A stretch of 48,984 nucleotides of DNA, taken from positions 1-48,984 of the forward strand of contig JAKBCC010000006.1 of assembly GCA_021808105.1 (NCBI GenBank), read 5' to 3'. This DNA comes from Planctomycetota bacterium. GTDB taxonomy: Bacteria; Planctomycetota; Phycisphaerae; WQYP01. The notes below the pieces were generated by a model. The model worked only from the letters and a program-made list of their open reading frames with translations. It was not told the DNA's origin and did no database searches. Shown here piece after piece: positions 27,422-37,322 of this stretch. How positions within the stretch are numbered: the stretch's first letter is position 1; each line of letters starts with the position of its first letter. Made by a program: the position numbers and the translations under genes.

Positions 27422-28615
27422 TTACCCTGCTAGAACGCACATCCCAATGTGCCCGCCAAAGCCTTGCCCGATGGTAATGCTGCGTGCCGGCTGCGAAATA
27501 CTCTGGCCCGTTGGCAGCTCGCCATGCTGATGACACAGTGTTGAAATCACCATGCCTAGCAGCCCGGACGCTCCCAGTGAATGCCCAAGCCAGCGTTTAT
27601 GGGAAAAAACCGCTGCTTCCGCCTCGCACGCGCGGCCAATGGCTGCTAATTCAACCTGATCATGCTGCGTACCGGCGGCATGGGCATGAACAAACGCAAC
27701 CTCTTTGCCCGCTGCGCATGCCCTTAGCCCACGCTCCAGAGAATTACCGGCCGGGTCAATGGCCAGCAAGTGCGTTGCATCCGCCGCCAACAGGCAATTC
27801 TCCACTTCCACGCTTCCACCATCACCGGCCTGAAGGCATACCGCCGCCGCCGCCTCAGTGATAAAAAAGCCACTGCCCGATGCATCAAAGGGTAGGCAGT
27901 GCCGGTGACCGCTTCCATCACGCGCGGCCAGAACGCCCAAATTTTCAAAACTATGTTCAAACAACGGATGAATGGATGCATCTGCCGCAACGATAATCGC
28001 CCGATTGAATTTCCCCCGTTTAATTCCATTGCACGCCCGATGCACGGCAACCAATGATCCCGCACATGCCGCGACATGGGTTTGCACCGGGCCGCCGGGA
28101 TTTATTACGTTTGTCAGCACCGTTTGCAAGGCCGCCGGTCCAAACGCCACATGCCACGCCAGATTCTCAGACACTTGCGCCCCGACATGCAGCGCTGCGC
28201 ATGCCTCCAGCAGGCGCAAGACCGGTCCCTTGCTGGTTGCGACAAACAACGCGGTATCGTCCTGGGAACAGACTTCAGCGTTCCACCCGGCTTTGGCCAA
28301 AGCTTGCAGACAGGCGAAAATCCCAAGTTCAATGGAGCGGTCAAGGTGATCCGGAATGATGGAATGTTTTGCCAAGCCATCCGCACCTGACGCTTCCGGA
28401 ACGTTCATTCCTTCAGTGCATGAGCCAGGATATGCAAAACCCAGTGCGCCGGCGTCCGCTGCGGCCTGATTGCGCAGATGCGTTACCACCTCTTGGCAGA
28501 TTATCCCGCGGTCCGCCAGTCGTTGATCAGCCCGAATTGCCGCCCACAACATCTCCGGCGTGCACCCCAGCGGTGTTACCGCAGCCATCGATTCAATACC
28601 AACACGCGTCTTCAC
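27422..28615 (-). CDS. Beta-ketoacyl synthase-like protein (KAS I/II type)
   Basis: A thiolase-fold condensing enzyme of 397 residues. The catalytic triad seems intact: Cys184 in VAACAGSLVAVHRA, His312 in HAHAAGTQHDQVE and His345 in RWLGHSLGASGLL. The N-terminus VGIESMAAVTPLG is typical, and FDASGSGFFITEAAAAVCL matches the FxxxRDGF/EGA block with changes. It differs from the housekeeping FabF in several places and no acyl-carrier protein or reductase is nearby. It may serve a specialised acyl or polyketide product. The predicted start is a GTG at 28615 without a good ribosome binding site, so the N-terminus is uncertain. Confidence 0.82.
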   Translation of the reverse strand: MKTRVGIESMAAVTPLGCTPEMLWAAIRADQRLADRGIICQEVVTHLRNQAAADAGALGFAYPGSCTEGMNVPEASGADGLAKHSIIPDHLDRSIELGIFACLQALAKAGWNAEVCSQDDTALFVATSKGPVLRLLEACAALHVGAQVSENLAWHVAFGPAALQTVLTNVINPGGPVQTHVAACAGSLVAVHRACNGIKRGKFNRAIIVAADASIHPLFEHSFENLGVLAARDGSGHRHCLPFDASGSGFFITEAAAAVCLQAGDGGSVEVENCLLAADATHLLAIDPAGNSLERGLRACAAGKEVAFVHAHAAGTQHDQVELAAIGRACEAEAAVFSHKRWLGHSLGASGLLGMVISTLCHQHGELPTGQSISQPARSITIGQGFGGHIGMCVLAG

Positions 28616-29124
28616 AGGCGGCTAAAGATAGGTGTACTGCCCATCGCCTGCAAGCGCCGCCCAGTCGTTGCCTCGCCAAAGTTAAACTGGCCGCTACTTA
28701 ACCAAGGTTAAAATGTCCTCCTTCGGGGCCCGTGGCGCAGCCGGTTTTGCGAAGTTGTCCATTATCCAAGCCGGGGTATTGTCAGCAAACCGCCGACTGA
28801 ACACGAAACACCATTCCGGGAAAAGTTGCCCGCTGGCACCGCAATTTCATGGCCCGATCCAAAACAAAGGTACCTGACACCTTTTCCAAATAAAGGTGTC
28901 AGGTACCTTTTAATTCGGGAAATTCAGGAAAAGATCGGGTCGTCGGGAGAAAATGCAGCGTGCCATCGAACTGCGTTACGGTCGCAGCGGAATGCTACCG
29001 CATTGAGCCAGGAGATTCGCGGCCTGTAATCTGCGATGCTCCGGCAGTATACTGAAGCCTTTACGCCGATGGGCGGCGCAGGGCACTGCGGGAATTTCGG
29101 CGTTTTTGGTTCGGGGAAATGGTT
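28616..29124. other. Intergenic region with perfect inverted repeat
   Basis: No gene is supported in this 509-bp stretch. It contains the 19-bp inverted repeat at 28866 and, near 29048-29053, a TATACT that may be the -10 of a promoter for the next gene; I cannot see a good -35. Confidence 0.45.
28866..28910. repeat. Perfect 19-bp inverted repeat
   Basis: Arms AAAGGTACCTGACACCTTT (28866-28884) and its exact reverse complement (28892-28910) enclose the loop TCCAAAT. The sequence resembles the GGTGTCAGGTACC hairpin seen in many unrelated bacterial genomes as a dispersed element (recalled, not checked). It is isolated, 250 bp from the nearest gene on each side. Confidence 0.85.
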
Positions 29125-29997
29125 ATGTCGGCTCCGGTACATCCTTACGGTGATTATGGCGTTGCGTTGCGTACGCTTCGTTCGGGGCGCAATTTTCTCG
29201 GTTACGTGCTGTTTTTCAGCGTGATGCTGCAAGTGGTGGGATTTATTCTGATGCGTTTTACCACCCAGCCGTACCGTGGGGGCAACCCGGTAATTGTGGT
29301 GCACCATTTGCCACGCCATCGCAGCGCCTGGTCAAATCCCACACAGCAACCAGTTCTGCGAGCCGGCTTACCGGAAAGCCTCCAGCATTTTCCCGCAGCG
29401 GAGGCCGATGGGCAAAGCATTGAAAATTATCAATCCGACCGCATGGTCATGGGCGAAAAGGCCGGGCGACGGTTGAACCTTCGGCGACAATGGCGTGAAA
29501 GTTATTACCTCATTGCGCCGATTGCCCAACTGCTGGGTTTACTGGCATCGGGTTCGCAGGCCATTATTATTTTTGTCACGCTGCTGGTCATTCTGGTAGC
29601 GCAGGCACCGGGCGTGGCCAATATGACGCGCAGTTTTATCTGGTCGGTTATTCTGCTGTTTATGGTTTTCCCCTGGCAATATGTGCTGCCCGGCTTTCCG
29701 ATTCCCGGGGTGCTCTACGGCTGGCATGAATTACACAGCACACTGGCGCTAGCCTTTTTACCGCCGCCGGGACATGGGATTTCATTTGATCAGCGCCTCT
29801 TAATTGTCGGCCGATATGTCTTATGGCCGGTGCTGGCGCTGGTAGTGATGCTGGTAACCGCGGAACGGTTCCGTGCGGGCGTGCGACTGGCCATCGGCCA
29901 CCCCCTGCAAAGCATGATGCTGGGGGACAATCGCGGCGCAACTGCTTCGGCACCGCGGCCTGCCTCCGGCCCCGGCGCGCCGGGCACCAAGATCTGA
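29125..29997 (+). CDS. Multi-pass membrane protein, unknown function
   Basis: A 290-residue protein that I do not recognise. The ATG at 29125 is preferred to one two codons earlier because TCGGGGA then lies at the right distance. The first hydrophobic helix (NFLGYVLFFSVMLQVVGFIL) is followed by a soluble stretch of about 90 residues with many Arg and Gln, then four or so membrane segments: LIAPIAQLLGLLASG, IIIFVTLLVILVA, SFIWSVILLFMVFPW and VLWPVLALVVMLV. The C-terminal tail is Ala/Pro-rich. It precedes the BamD-like and LptE genes, so a cell-envelope role is plausible. It is not a transporter of any family I can name. Confidence 0.7.
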   Translation: MSAPVHPYGDYGVALRTLRSGRNFLGYVLFFSVMLQVVGFILMRFTTQPYRGGNPVIVVHHLPRHRSAWSNPTQQPVLRAGLPESLQHFPAAEADGQSIENYQSDRMVMGEKAGRRLNLRRQWRESYYLIAPIAQLLGLLASGSQAIIIFVTLLVILVAQAPGVANMTRSFIWSVILLFMVFPWQYVLPGFPIPGVLYGWHELHSTLALAFLPPPGHGISFDQRLLIVGRYVLWPVLALVVMLVTAERFRAGVRLAIGHPLQSMMLGDNRGATASAPRPASGPGAPGTKI

Positions 29998-30048
29998 TAG
30001 GTTCATAGACCGTGCAACCGACCGCCCTTTGCTCTATACTTTTCGCCG

Positions 30049-31071
30049 ATGAGATTGTTCATGAAACATCGCCTTGATTCGCATTGCCTGACGGCGAGAA
30101 TTGTTGCGCTGGCCGTGCTGTTGTTATGGCTGCCCGCACTTGGCCGTAACTGCCGCGCTTTAGTAATTGTGCCCCGGCCCACACCTTCCTGGCTGTTGCA
30201 GAATGGGGTATGGGTGCCTCTGGTAGCACCGAATCCCAATACGCCGCCGGGACAGGTGGCGGAAATGATTCACGAATTAAATTCAGGCCGACCGCAACAC
30301 ATCCCCAAGCTGGCTCGCCGTTGGATCACCGCCAACAAAAACAATCCTCTGGCACCGGAAGTGCTGCTGCTGCGCGGGGATGCATACAACGCCATGGGAG
30401 AAAAATATACGGCTCTGTTCGCGTATGAAGATTTGCTGGATAATTACCCCACCAGTCCCCTCTATGGCCCGTGCCTGCGGCGGGAATATAATATCGCCTG
30501 CGCCTTTCTTCGCGGATACAAACGCAAATTTCTGGGCCTGCGTATTCTGCCGGTGACCGGTGACGCCCTGGAACTTTTACGCCGCATACAAGATCGCCAG
30601 CGCGGATCACCGTTGGCAGAGCTGGCTGGCATTCGTGTCGCCGATTACTACTATAGTGATGCGCGCTTTAACCGGGCGTTCCAGTCTTATCAGGACTTCC
30701 TGCGACGGTATCCCTACAGCCAATTCGTTGTCAAAGCGACGTTAATGGACGTGCAATGTCTGCTGGCCACTTTCCGCGGCGTAAAATTTGACCTCACACC
30801 GCTGCGCAATGCCGATGCACAACTTGAAACGCTCACGCAGGAATACCCGCACTTTTCCCAATTGCTGCAGGTCAAGGCTCTCGAAGAACGTATCTATCAG
30901 ATTGAAGGCCACAAGGAACTGGAGATTGCCCGGTTTTATATTCGCTTCAGCAAGCCGGCCGCCGCGCGATATTATTACAATCGGGTTATTAATGACTGGC
31001 CGGATACGCAATGGGCGAAAATCGCCAAAAAGGAACTCGTGGAGCATTTTGGGCCGGAGGCGATCAAGTGA
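30049..31071 (+). CDS. BamD-like outer-membrane assembly TPR protein
   Basis: A 340-residue exported protein with tetratricopeptide-like repeats, similar to BamD (YfiO), the lipoprotein that helps BamA insert beta-barrels. The signal peptide is IVALAVLLLWLPALGRNCRA; the Cys in it is not in a convincing lipobox. Repeats can be followed from PEVLLLRGDAYNAMGEKYTA and YEDLLDNYPTSP through FQSYQDFLRRYPYSQFVVKA to IARFYIRFSKPAAARYYYNR and DTQWAKIAKKELVEHFG, the last being the BamD C-terminal pattern. The start may be 30049 or the Met four codons later. The LptE start overlaps its stop codon. Confidence 0.75.
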   Translation: MRLFMKHRLDSHCLTARIVALAVLLLWLPALGRNCRALVIVPRPTPSWLLQNGVWVPLVAPNPNTPPGQVAEMIHELNSGRPQHIPKLARRWITANKNNPLAPEVLLLRGDAYNAMGEKYTALFAYEDLLDNYPTSPLYGPCLRREYNIACAFLRGYKRKFLGLRILPVTGDALELLRRIQDRQRGSPLAELAGIRVADYYYSDARFNRAFQSYQDFLRRYPYSQFVVKATLMDVQCLLATFRGVKFDLTPLRNADAQLETLTQEYPHFSQLLQVKALEERIYQIEGHKELEIARFYIRFSKPAAARYYYNRVINDWPDTQWAKIAKKELVEHFGPEAIK

Positions 31072-31595
31072 CTATCTCCCTGAAAATCGTGCGCACCGGG
31101 CGAAGCCTTGCGGGAATACTTGCATTGATCCTCCTGACGATACTTCCCGCCGGGTGTGGATACACCATGAAATCCATTTATCCTGCGGGCATTCATACTG
31201 TCGCGGTGCCCATCTGGAAAAACCACACCTTTCGCCGCGGCTTGGAATTCCGCCTGACGGAAGCCATTGATAAAAATATTGAATCGCGCACGCCGTACCG
31301 ACTGGCACCGATGAATCAGGCGGATACCGAATTAACCGGCACCATTGAAACGGTCACTGAAGGCGTTTTAAGCAACAGCTTCCAAACGAATTTGCCGCAG
31401 GAAACACAAATTACCCTGGTGGTGAATTTTACCTGGCGAAACCTGCGCACCGGAGCCGTGCTGTCGCGACGGGTTAATTTCGCCGCCTCCAGCACCGAGA
31501 TTCCGCAAATCGGCCAGCAACTGCCGGACGCTGAACAAATGGCAGTCGAACGCATGGCCAAGGCGGTGGTCAATCAAATGCAGAAATCCTGGTAA
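31068..31595 (+). CDS. lptE: LPS-assembly lipoprotein LptE-like
   Basis: A 175-residue lipoprotein of the LptE family, which plugs LptD in the outer membrane and helps insert lipopolysaccharide. The signal peptide ends in the lipobox LPAGC, giving a mature start CGYTMKSIYP. Then come HTVAVPIWKNHTFRRGLEF and an ESRTPYRL stretch, both typical of the fold, with a long C-terminal helix (AEQMAVERMAKAVVNQMQ). A GTG at 31068 overlaps the stop codon of the BamD-like gene and follows GGAGG by seven bases, so the two are coupled. This suggests an outer membrane with LPS-like lipid. Confidence 0.85.
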   Translation: MTISLKIVRTGRSLAGILALILLTILPAGCGYTMKSIYPAGIHTVAVPIWKNHTFRRGLEFRLTEAIDKNIESRTPYRLAPMNQADTELTGTIETVTEGVLSNSFQTNLPQETQITLVVNFTWRNLRTGAVLSRRVNFAASSTEIPQIGQQLPDAEQMAVERMAKAVVNQMQKSW

Positions 31596-31675
31596 ATGCG
31601 TTTGTGCAACGCGGTACGGCTGAAAAAGCGGGCCTGAATAATTTCCCAAAACATCGCTTACCGGCCCTCACAAAG

Positions 31676-31694
31676 CCGCCGGCTCTGCCGGCGG
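31676..31694. repeat. GC-rich hairpin downstream of lptE
   Basis: Arms CCGCCGGC (31676-31683) and GCCGGCGG (31687-31694) with a three-base loop. It lies 80 bp beyond the lptE stop and has no T-tract, so a role as terminator is weak. Confidence 0.45.
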
Positions 31695-31791
31695 TGCGAT
31701 TCTCAATGGCCGCGCAAAACCGCGAAATTATATTGGTATCGTTCGTGAGTTGTCACGGTGAACTATATCCGCAGTATTTTTGCGGAGAAAT

Positions 31792-31816
31792 AAAAAAGGC
31801 CCGTTTTACAGGGCCT
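31792..31816 (-). terminator. Intrinsic terminator of the 22-residue protein gene
   Basis: On the minus strand a stem AGGCCC/GGGCCT (31816-31811 and 31802-31797) with an eight-base loop is followed by a run of T residues. It stands about 57 bp after the stop of the short lysine-rich gene at 31873, which supports that gene being expressed. Confidence 0.65.
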
Positions 31817-31872
31817 GAGAGTGCATGGAAGTCTTAAGAGAAATTGGCAAAGCCGGGCGAAACGCCACAGGC

Positions 31873-31941
31873 TTACTTTTTCTTCTTGTCCTTCTTAGGT
31901 TTCTTGACTTCCTTCTTCTGACTGTTGTTGCCCTTGGCCAT
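31873..31941 (-). CDS. 22-residue lysine-rich small protein
   Basis: A 22-codon gene running ATG to TAA. The protein begins MAKGNNSQKKEVKK and ends KPKKDKKKK, so half its residues are lysine. The start has an excellent ribosome binding site, AAGGAG, seven bases upstream, and an intrinsic terminator lies downstream. Nearly the same N-terminus (MAKGxNSQKKExKKPKK) occurs in short unnamed proteins of other bacteria as I recall, but I cannot check that here. The charge suggests binding to RNA or the ribosome; this is inference. The gene sits between lptE and the initiator tRNA, on the opposite strand to both. Confidence 0.75.
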   Translation of the reverse strand: MAKGNNSQKKEVKKPKKDKKKK

Positions 31942-32204
31942 AACAGGACTCCTTATAAGGGACTGAAAAACACAAATACATCGCCACGCGACGATGTAAA
32001 TACACGACACCGAAGAGTAAACTAAAAATAATAGTAACGTATTGGCGGATAAACGCCAGCGAAAAATAAGTGTCGGTTTCAGCGGTTTGCATTAAAGGCA
32101 TGAAACGGGCATAATATGGAACTCGGCGTATGAAGGCCAGATGGAATTCATAAGCCGAAGCACGCAGTTGGTCGGGTGAAATCCGACTGGCAGCCGTGCT
32201 AAAA

Positions 32205-32210
32205 TATAAT
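32205..32210 (+). promoter_or_regulatory. -10 element for the initiator tRNA
   Basis: A perfect TATAAT lies 16 bp before the tRNA 5' end. The -35 region (around 32182-32188, TCCGACT) is poor. Its position gives a short leader, as expected for a tRNA gene. Confidence 0.5.
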
Positions 32211-32226
32211 GCGATTAGAAATTGAT

Positions 32227-34007
<1,781 letters not shown>

Positions 34008-34011
<4 letters not shown>

Positions 34012-34511
34012 TGTGGTATCCCCTTGAGGATGTTGCATATTTCGCTAAATTTATCCGTTGTTCTTGGATTCTTCCATATAGCCTCTGTGCCGCTATTGGG
34101 ATCCCCGGGATCACGCATTTTCAGGCCCGTGATAGGGGGATTGTACTGGCTCATGAAAGTATGGTCGTCGTCTTCCAGAATCCAGAAGCCATCGGGTTGG
34201 AAGTTCTTTTTCAGGTGGATGAGGTACAGGTGGTCCCACTCGGAATGCAAAGGTGTCATTGCTCGGGTTTTGGAATAAGCGGAGACGGTCTTCACTTGTA
34301 TCCTGATTTCCTTTGCGCTAATATTATTTCTAGCCATTATATCGCAGCCTTTTTCGCTTGGATTGTCCGAGAATTTTGCGCTCCAAGCACCCCCGTCCAT
34401 ACAACGGACGCAACACATCGCGTAGTATTCTCCGATAACACCCGTCTTTGGGTCTCCCTGGGGAAGCCATGTGAGGCACTCATCCTTTTTCTGTGGGTGA
34501 AATTGTAACAT
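34008..34511 (-). CDS. PD-(D/E)XK-like protein, unknown function
   Basis: A 167-residue protein. IGEYYAM near residue 26, then KGCDIMARN and IRIQVKTVSAY resemble the E...D...Q/E-V-K core of the PD-(D/E)XK fold, seen in small nucleases and in DUF6998/DUF4365-like proteins. The rest (WDHLYLIHLKKNFQPDGFWI) fits the same fold, in which a beta sheet follows. Its stop codon overlaps the recombinase start as ATGA, so the two are translationally coupled, and it might help the recombinase or protect the element. The ribosome binding site is weak. A nuclease activity is inferred only. Confidence 0.6.
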
Positions 34512-34532
34512 GTTTAAGGCTTCATGTTGTTG

Positions 34533-34576
34533 TTGCTGGGATTGTAATTGCTGGGATTGTAATGCTGGGATTGTAA
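34533..34576. repeat. Three tandem 15-bp repeats
   Basis: TTGCTGGGATTGTAA occurs at 34533-34547 and 34548-34562, and a third copy lacking one T at 34563-34576. They lie just upstream of the PD-(D/E)XK-like gene inside the mobile element. Such short direct repeats could be iterons, protein-binding sites or a simple slippage product. Confidence 0.75.
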
Positions 34577-34699
34577 AGAACTCAACGTCTGGTATGCTTC
34601 TGCATAGGCTTTGATGGCAGCATTAATTTCACTCAAACACATATTTCAATATCCATAAAGAGCTTTGCGGGGAATCATCGTCGCTGGTCGTTGTTGCGC

Positions 34700-34960
34700 C
34701 TACCGTCGCTTTAAACGTTTATATTTATTGCTGCATTGACGACAGATCGTTGGGTCACCGTGTTCTTTGGCGCGGCTAAAATCTTGGGGCAGCATGGGGA
34801 ATTCCTCCCCACACATACCCTCCACATCATCGTTTTTCTGTCCGAAATAGTGGCCGCATTTGCCGATCACGAGTAGAAGCGGATATCCCGATCCTCGCTT
34901 GTAGGCGTTAATGAAGTCCACTGCTTCTTTAAGTCGTTTATTATCTCCGAGATTCGACAT
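34700..34960 (-). CDS. Small cysteine-rich protein, unknown function
   Basis: An 86-residue protein with Cys at IGKCGH, GMCGEE and the pair CRQC near the end. His residues lie close by, so one zinc site is likely. The ATG follows GGAGG by seven bases, a strong ribosome binding site. The end is very basic (NKYKRLKRR). It lies within the mobile element between the PD-(D/E)XK-like gene and the replication-type gene. It might be a small DNA-binding or regulatory protein; I do not recognise a family. Confidence 0.6.
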   Translation of the reverse strand: MSNLGDNKRLKEAVDFINAYKRGSGYPLLLVIGKCGHYFGQKNDDVEGMCGEEFPMLPQDFSRAKEHGDPTICRQCSNKYKRLKRR

Positions 34961-35223
34961 TTGTGTGCCTCCAAAAAAATAGTATCAGGCCCCGTAGGGC
35001 TGTTATTAACCTCTGTTCGGGACTCCGGACGCCCAGGGCACCCCGAACACGCCAACCACGTATATCAGTGTAGCAGCGGGTACTGCGTGAATCAAGTGGT
35101 TGGCGGCCCGGGAAAGTTTTTCCCCGTTGCCATCGCCGCGTGTCGCGGCACGTTCCAGGGGAAGAAGGGGAACAGGGGCCTGGGGGCATTGGGGCCTCAT
35201 TGCCCCCAGAGCATTGCGTGCCC
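34961..35223. other. Intergenic stretch inside mobile element
   Basis: I see no gene or RNA with support here. The sequence contains several GC-rich short runs but no strong hairpin or repeat. Confidence 0.4.
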
Positions 35224-35517
35224 TTAGCTCTGCGCACGATGTTCCGCCTCTGATGATGTCGGTCTCGGTTTCGCGTGCCCGCCGATGGCTCTGCCCCGCA
35301 TTACCGTCTCAGCACACAGGAAAGAACAATACGCCGCGTCAGATATATTGAGTCCGCCGCAAACCTCCGCCTGCGGACACGCCTCCGGCGGAACCGCCGG
35401 AGGCGGTGCCGGAGCGTGGCCGCGGCGGTGATTTCGGGGGATGACTAATAGCATCCCCTCCTTCCCTTCCATCCATAGCAACATGGATGCTGATTTCAAT
35501 GTTTTTGATGGTTTCAT
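35224..35517 (-). CDS. Possible small basic Pro-rich protein
   Basis: A 97-codon frame starting at ATG 35517, about eight bases after AAGGA, and 32 bp beyond the replication-type gene. The product starts KPSKTLKSASMLLWMEG and has a Pro/Ala/His-rich middle (HAPAPPPAVPPEACPQ). A second frame on the same strand (35339-35536) overlaps it, and the coding evidence does not favour either strongly. A GC-rich palindrome lies inside. Treat as uncertain. Confidence 0.25.
   Translation of the reverse strand: MKPSKTLKSASMLLWMEGKEGMLLVIPRNHRRGHAPAPPPAVPPEACPQAEVCGGLNISDAAYCSFLCAETVMRGRAIGGHAKPRPTSSEAEHRAQS
35381..35404. repeat. 24-bp GC-rich palindrome
   Basis: Arms GCCTCCGGCGG (35381-35391) and CCGCCGGAGGC (35394-35404) flank two A residues. 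It is in the mobile element downstream of the replication-type gene. It could form a strong hairpin or be a binding site; a two-base loop is too tight for a simple hairpin unless the ends open. Confidence 0.7.
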
Positions 35518-35549
35518 ACGGGGTATTTCCTTCCAACCTATGGGGTTGT

Positions 35550-37052
35550 TCATTCCATGGATTGCTCTACGATTTCCATCTCCGCGCCCTGATCCCGGAT
35601 ACATAACTTGCCTTTCAGCAATTGAATTTCGGTTTGGCGCTTGGCCACTTGGTCATACCATGGTTCGGGGTGCTCCTGCCTCCACATTTCCAGAAGCTCT
35701 GGAATGCAATCCTCATTGCGTTTGTCGAGGATGGCCGCAGCGGATAGCAGATTGCCAAAACCCTGCAAAATGCGTTGGAGGGCGTTCTCGCCCACGCTGG
35801 GGATTGGCCGGTTGGGGGTTGCGGTACTCCATGCCGCCTGTACCTGTTGCCAGAATTCACTGGGGGTGGCGTCACGGTTTCCCTTGGAGTTATGTTGGGT
35901 ATTCAACGTAAGCCACACTTGGGTCAAATAGGCCCAAGTGCCCGGTATTTTACGCTCCAGCATGGCCATGCTTTCAATTTGAAATTCTTTGAGTTTTTCC
36001 CTGCGGATTTGAAATTCGGTGCGTGTGACGCTACTTGCCAAGGGGTTATTCCACAGGCCGCGTTCCCATGCCTTTTCGGGGTGTCGTTTTAACTCGATCT
36101 GCTTATTGTAAATTCGGACATGTAATTGTTCTCCGCCGATACGGATACTGGTAAGGGTGCGCCCTTTTTGGAATAACGCTTCAAGTTTCTGATCTTCCTG
36201 CATGTACCGGCGGACATTACGGGCCACGGTAATCCATTTGGGCAGGTGGTCATGGTCATAGATATCCGGCATTTGCAATGGTACCGGGCAATGAGTATCC
36301 GTGGTAAGGTGCAGTTCGGATATTTTGTCCCAATTCCGCGTACCTCCGATTTGGTCTAACACATTGTCGATTGCCTCCAGCAATTCGTAGGGCCTTCTTC
36401 CGGCGATAGCCTGCGGATAGGCCTCCACCATGCAATTTGGCGTTCGCTCGGAGAATTCTTCTTCTGAGAAGTACATAGCCAGTTGGCCGTGCTGGATTCC
36501 GTAACGATATTTTTTGCGGCCGTAAGGCAGGATCGCCCATGTCTGATTGCCGATGTAAAACGTATACTCCGCCGGTTTTTCCCGGACATTGGCTTGAAGG
36601 GCGGCCAGCATGGAGAGGGCTTCCGGATTCGTCCATTTAACCCCTAATCCGATTTTGATGGTATCAATGCCGCGCCAGATGGTGATGGACTGGTTGGTAT
36701 CGGGATTGGTGTTGTGGAGTGGGGAAGATACAGTTGGTAACGGATCGAAGAGCGTTGCGAGCGCGGATGTGGTTGCGCCGGGCATGGGTTTCACGGTGGT
36801 GGCGGTTCCGATTTGCGGGAAAGTCACTCTACGCTTTTTGCTACAATAAAACTCGATGGGGCCTTCGACGATCACGCGCCGGCCTCGGTATTTGAAGAGT
36901 TCATCAAAGCCGGCGGAAGCATTGACTGGCGCAATACCGCCCTCCATGATGACGTCAATGGTGACGCCCTCGGCTAGAACCTCTCCGAGGTGGTTTGTGC
37001 GGGGGCGAACGGCTTGCAGAATTCCTTCGATTCGGTAGCAGGGTGCGGTCAT
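35550..37052 (-). CDS. Replication-initiation-factor-like protein
   Basis: A 500-residue protein. The block LHVRIYNKQIELKRHPEKAW followed by VTRTEFQIRREKLKEF resembles the replication initiation factors (Rep_trans/NicK-like) of small plasmids and integrative elements. An N-terminal OB-like part (YRIEGILQAV...RRVIVEGPIEFY) precedes it, then WRGIDTIKIGLGVKW starts the Rep-like part. A catalytic tyrosine cannot be assigned with certainty. The ATG follows AAGGAG by eight bases and overlaps the stop of the small upstream gene as ATGA. It would allow an excised circle to replicate or be nicked for transfer. Family assignment is from memory of motif patterns. Confidence 0.55.
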   Translation of the reverse strand: MTAPCYRIEGILQAVRPRTNHLGEVLAEGVTIDVIMEGGIAPVNASAGFDELFKYRGRRVIVEGPIEFYCSKKRRVTFPQIGTATTVKPMPGATTSALATLFDPLPTVSSPLHNTNPDTNQSITIWRGIDTIKIGLGVKWTNPEALSMLAALQANVREKPAEYTFYIGNQTWAILPYGRKKYRYGIQHGQLAMYFSEEEFSERTPNCMVEAYPQAIAGRRPYELLEAIDNVLDQIGGTRNWDKISELHLTTDTHCPVPLQMPDIYDHDHLPKWITVARNVRRYMQEDQKLEALFQKGRTLTSIRIGGEQLHVRIYNKQIELKRHPEKAWERGLWNNPLASSVTRTEFQIRREKLKEFQIESMAMLERKIPGTWAYLTQVWLTLNTQHNSKGNRDATPSEFWQQVQAAWSTATPNRPIPSVGENALQRILQGFGNLLSAAAILDKRNEDCIPELLEMWRQEHPEPWYDQVAKRQTEIQLLKGKLCIRDQGAEMEIVEQSME

Positions 37053-37291
37053 AGTGTTTTCTCCTTGTTATCAGAAAGTGGTGAAACTGAACTTACAATT
37101 CGGCGGGCGATGAGCGACGCCAAAAGCCGCCGGGCCTTGTCGGCGTCTGCTACGGCCTCGACGCGGTCAGCAGTTTGGTACTGAAAACGCCATGCGGGGT
37201 TATCTGAATGTATTGCTGGCGTGCGGTCTGCGCGGTCGTCGCCGCAGCGGACTGATTGTCGGGTCGTAAAATTAGATCGTGACCTGGCCAT
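37049..37291 (-). CDS. Small basic protein upstream of rep-like gene
   Basis: An 80-residue protein that I do not recognise. It starts ARSRSNFTTRQSVRCGDDRA and continues with an Arg/Ala-rich helix, RVEAVADADKARRLLASLIA. Its stop overlaps the start of the rep-like gene as ATGA, which supports translation. There is no strong ribosome binding site before its own ATG. It could be an accessory or regulatory partner of the rep-like protein, by position only. Confidence 0.5.
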   Translation of the reverse strand: MARSRSNFTTRQSVRCGDDRADRTPAIHSDNPAWRFQYQTADRVEAVADADKARRLLASLIARRIVSSVSPLSDNKEKTL

Positions 37292-37322
37292 AGCCGGTCA
37301 CGATAGATGATGGGATTAGGCC

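Noticed and set aside
35339-35536. Alternative 65-codon frame in the element
   Set aside because: It starts at TTG with a poor ribosome site and overlaps another frame; its end is low-complexity Gly/Ser sequence.
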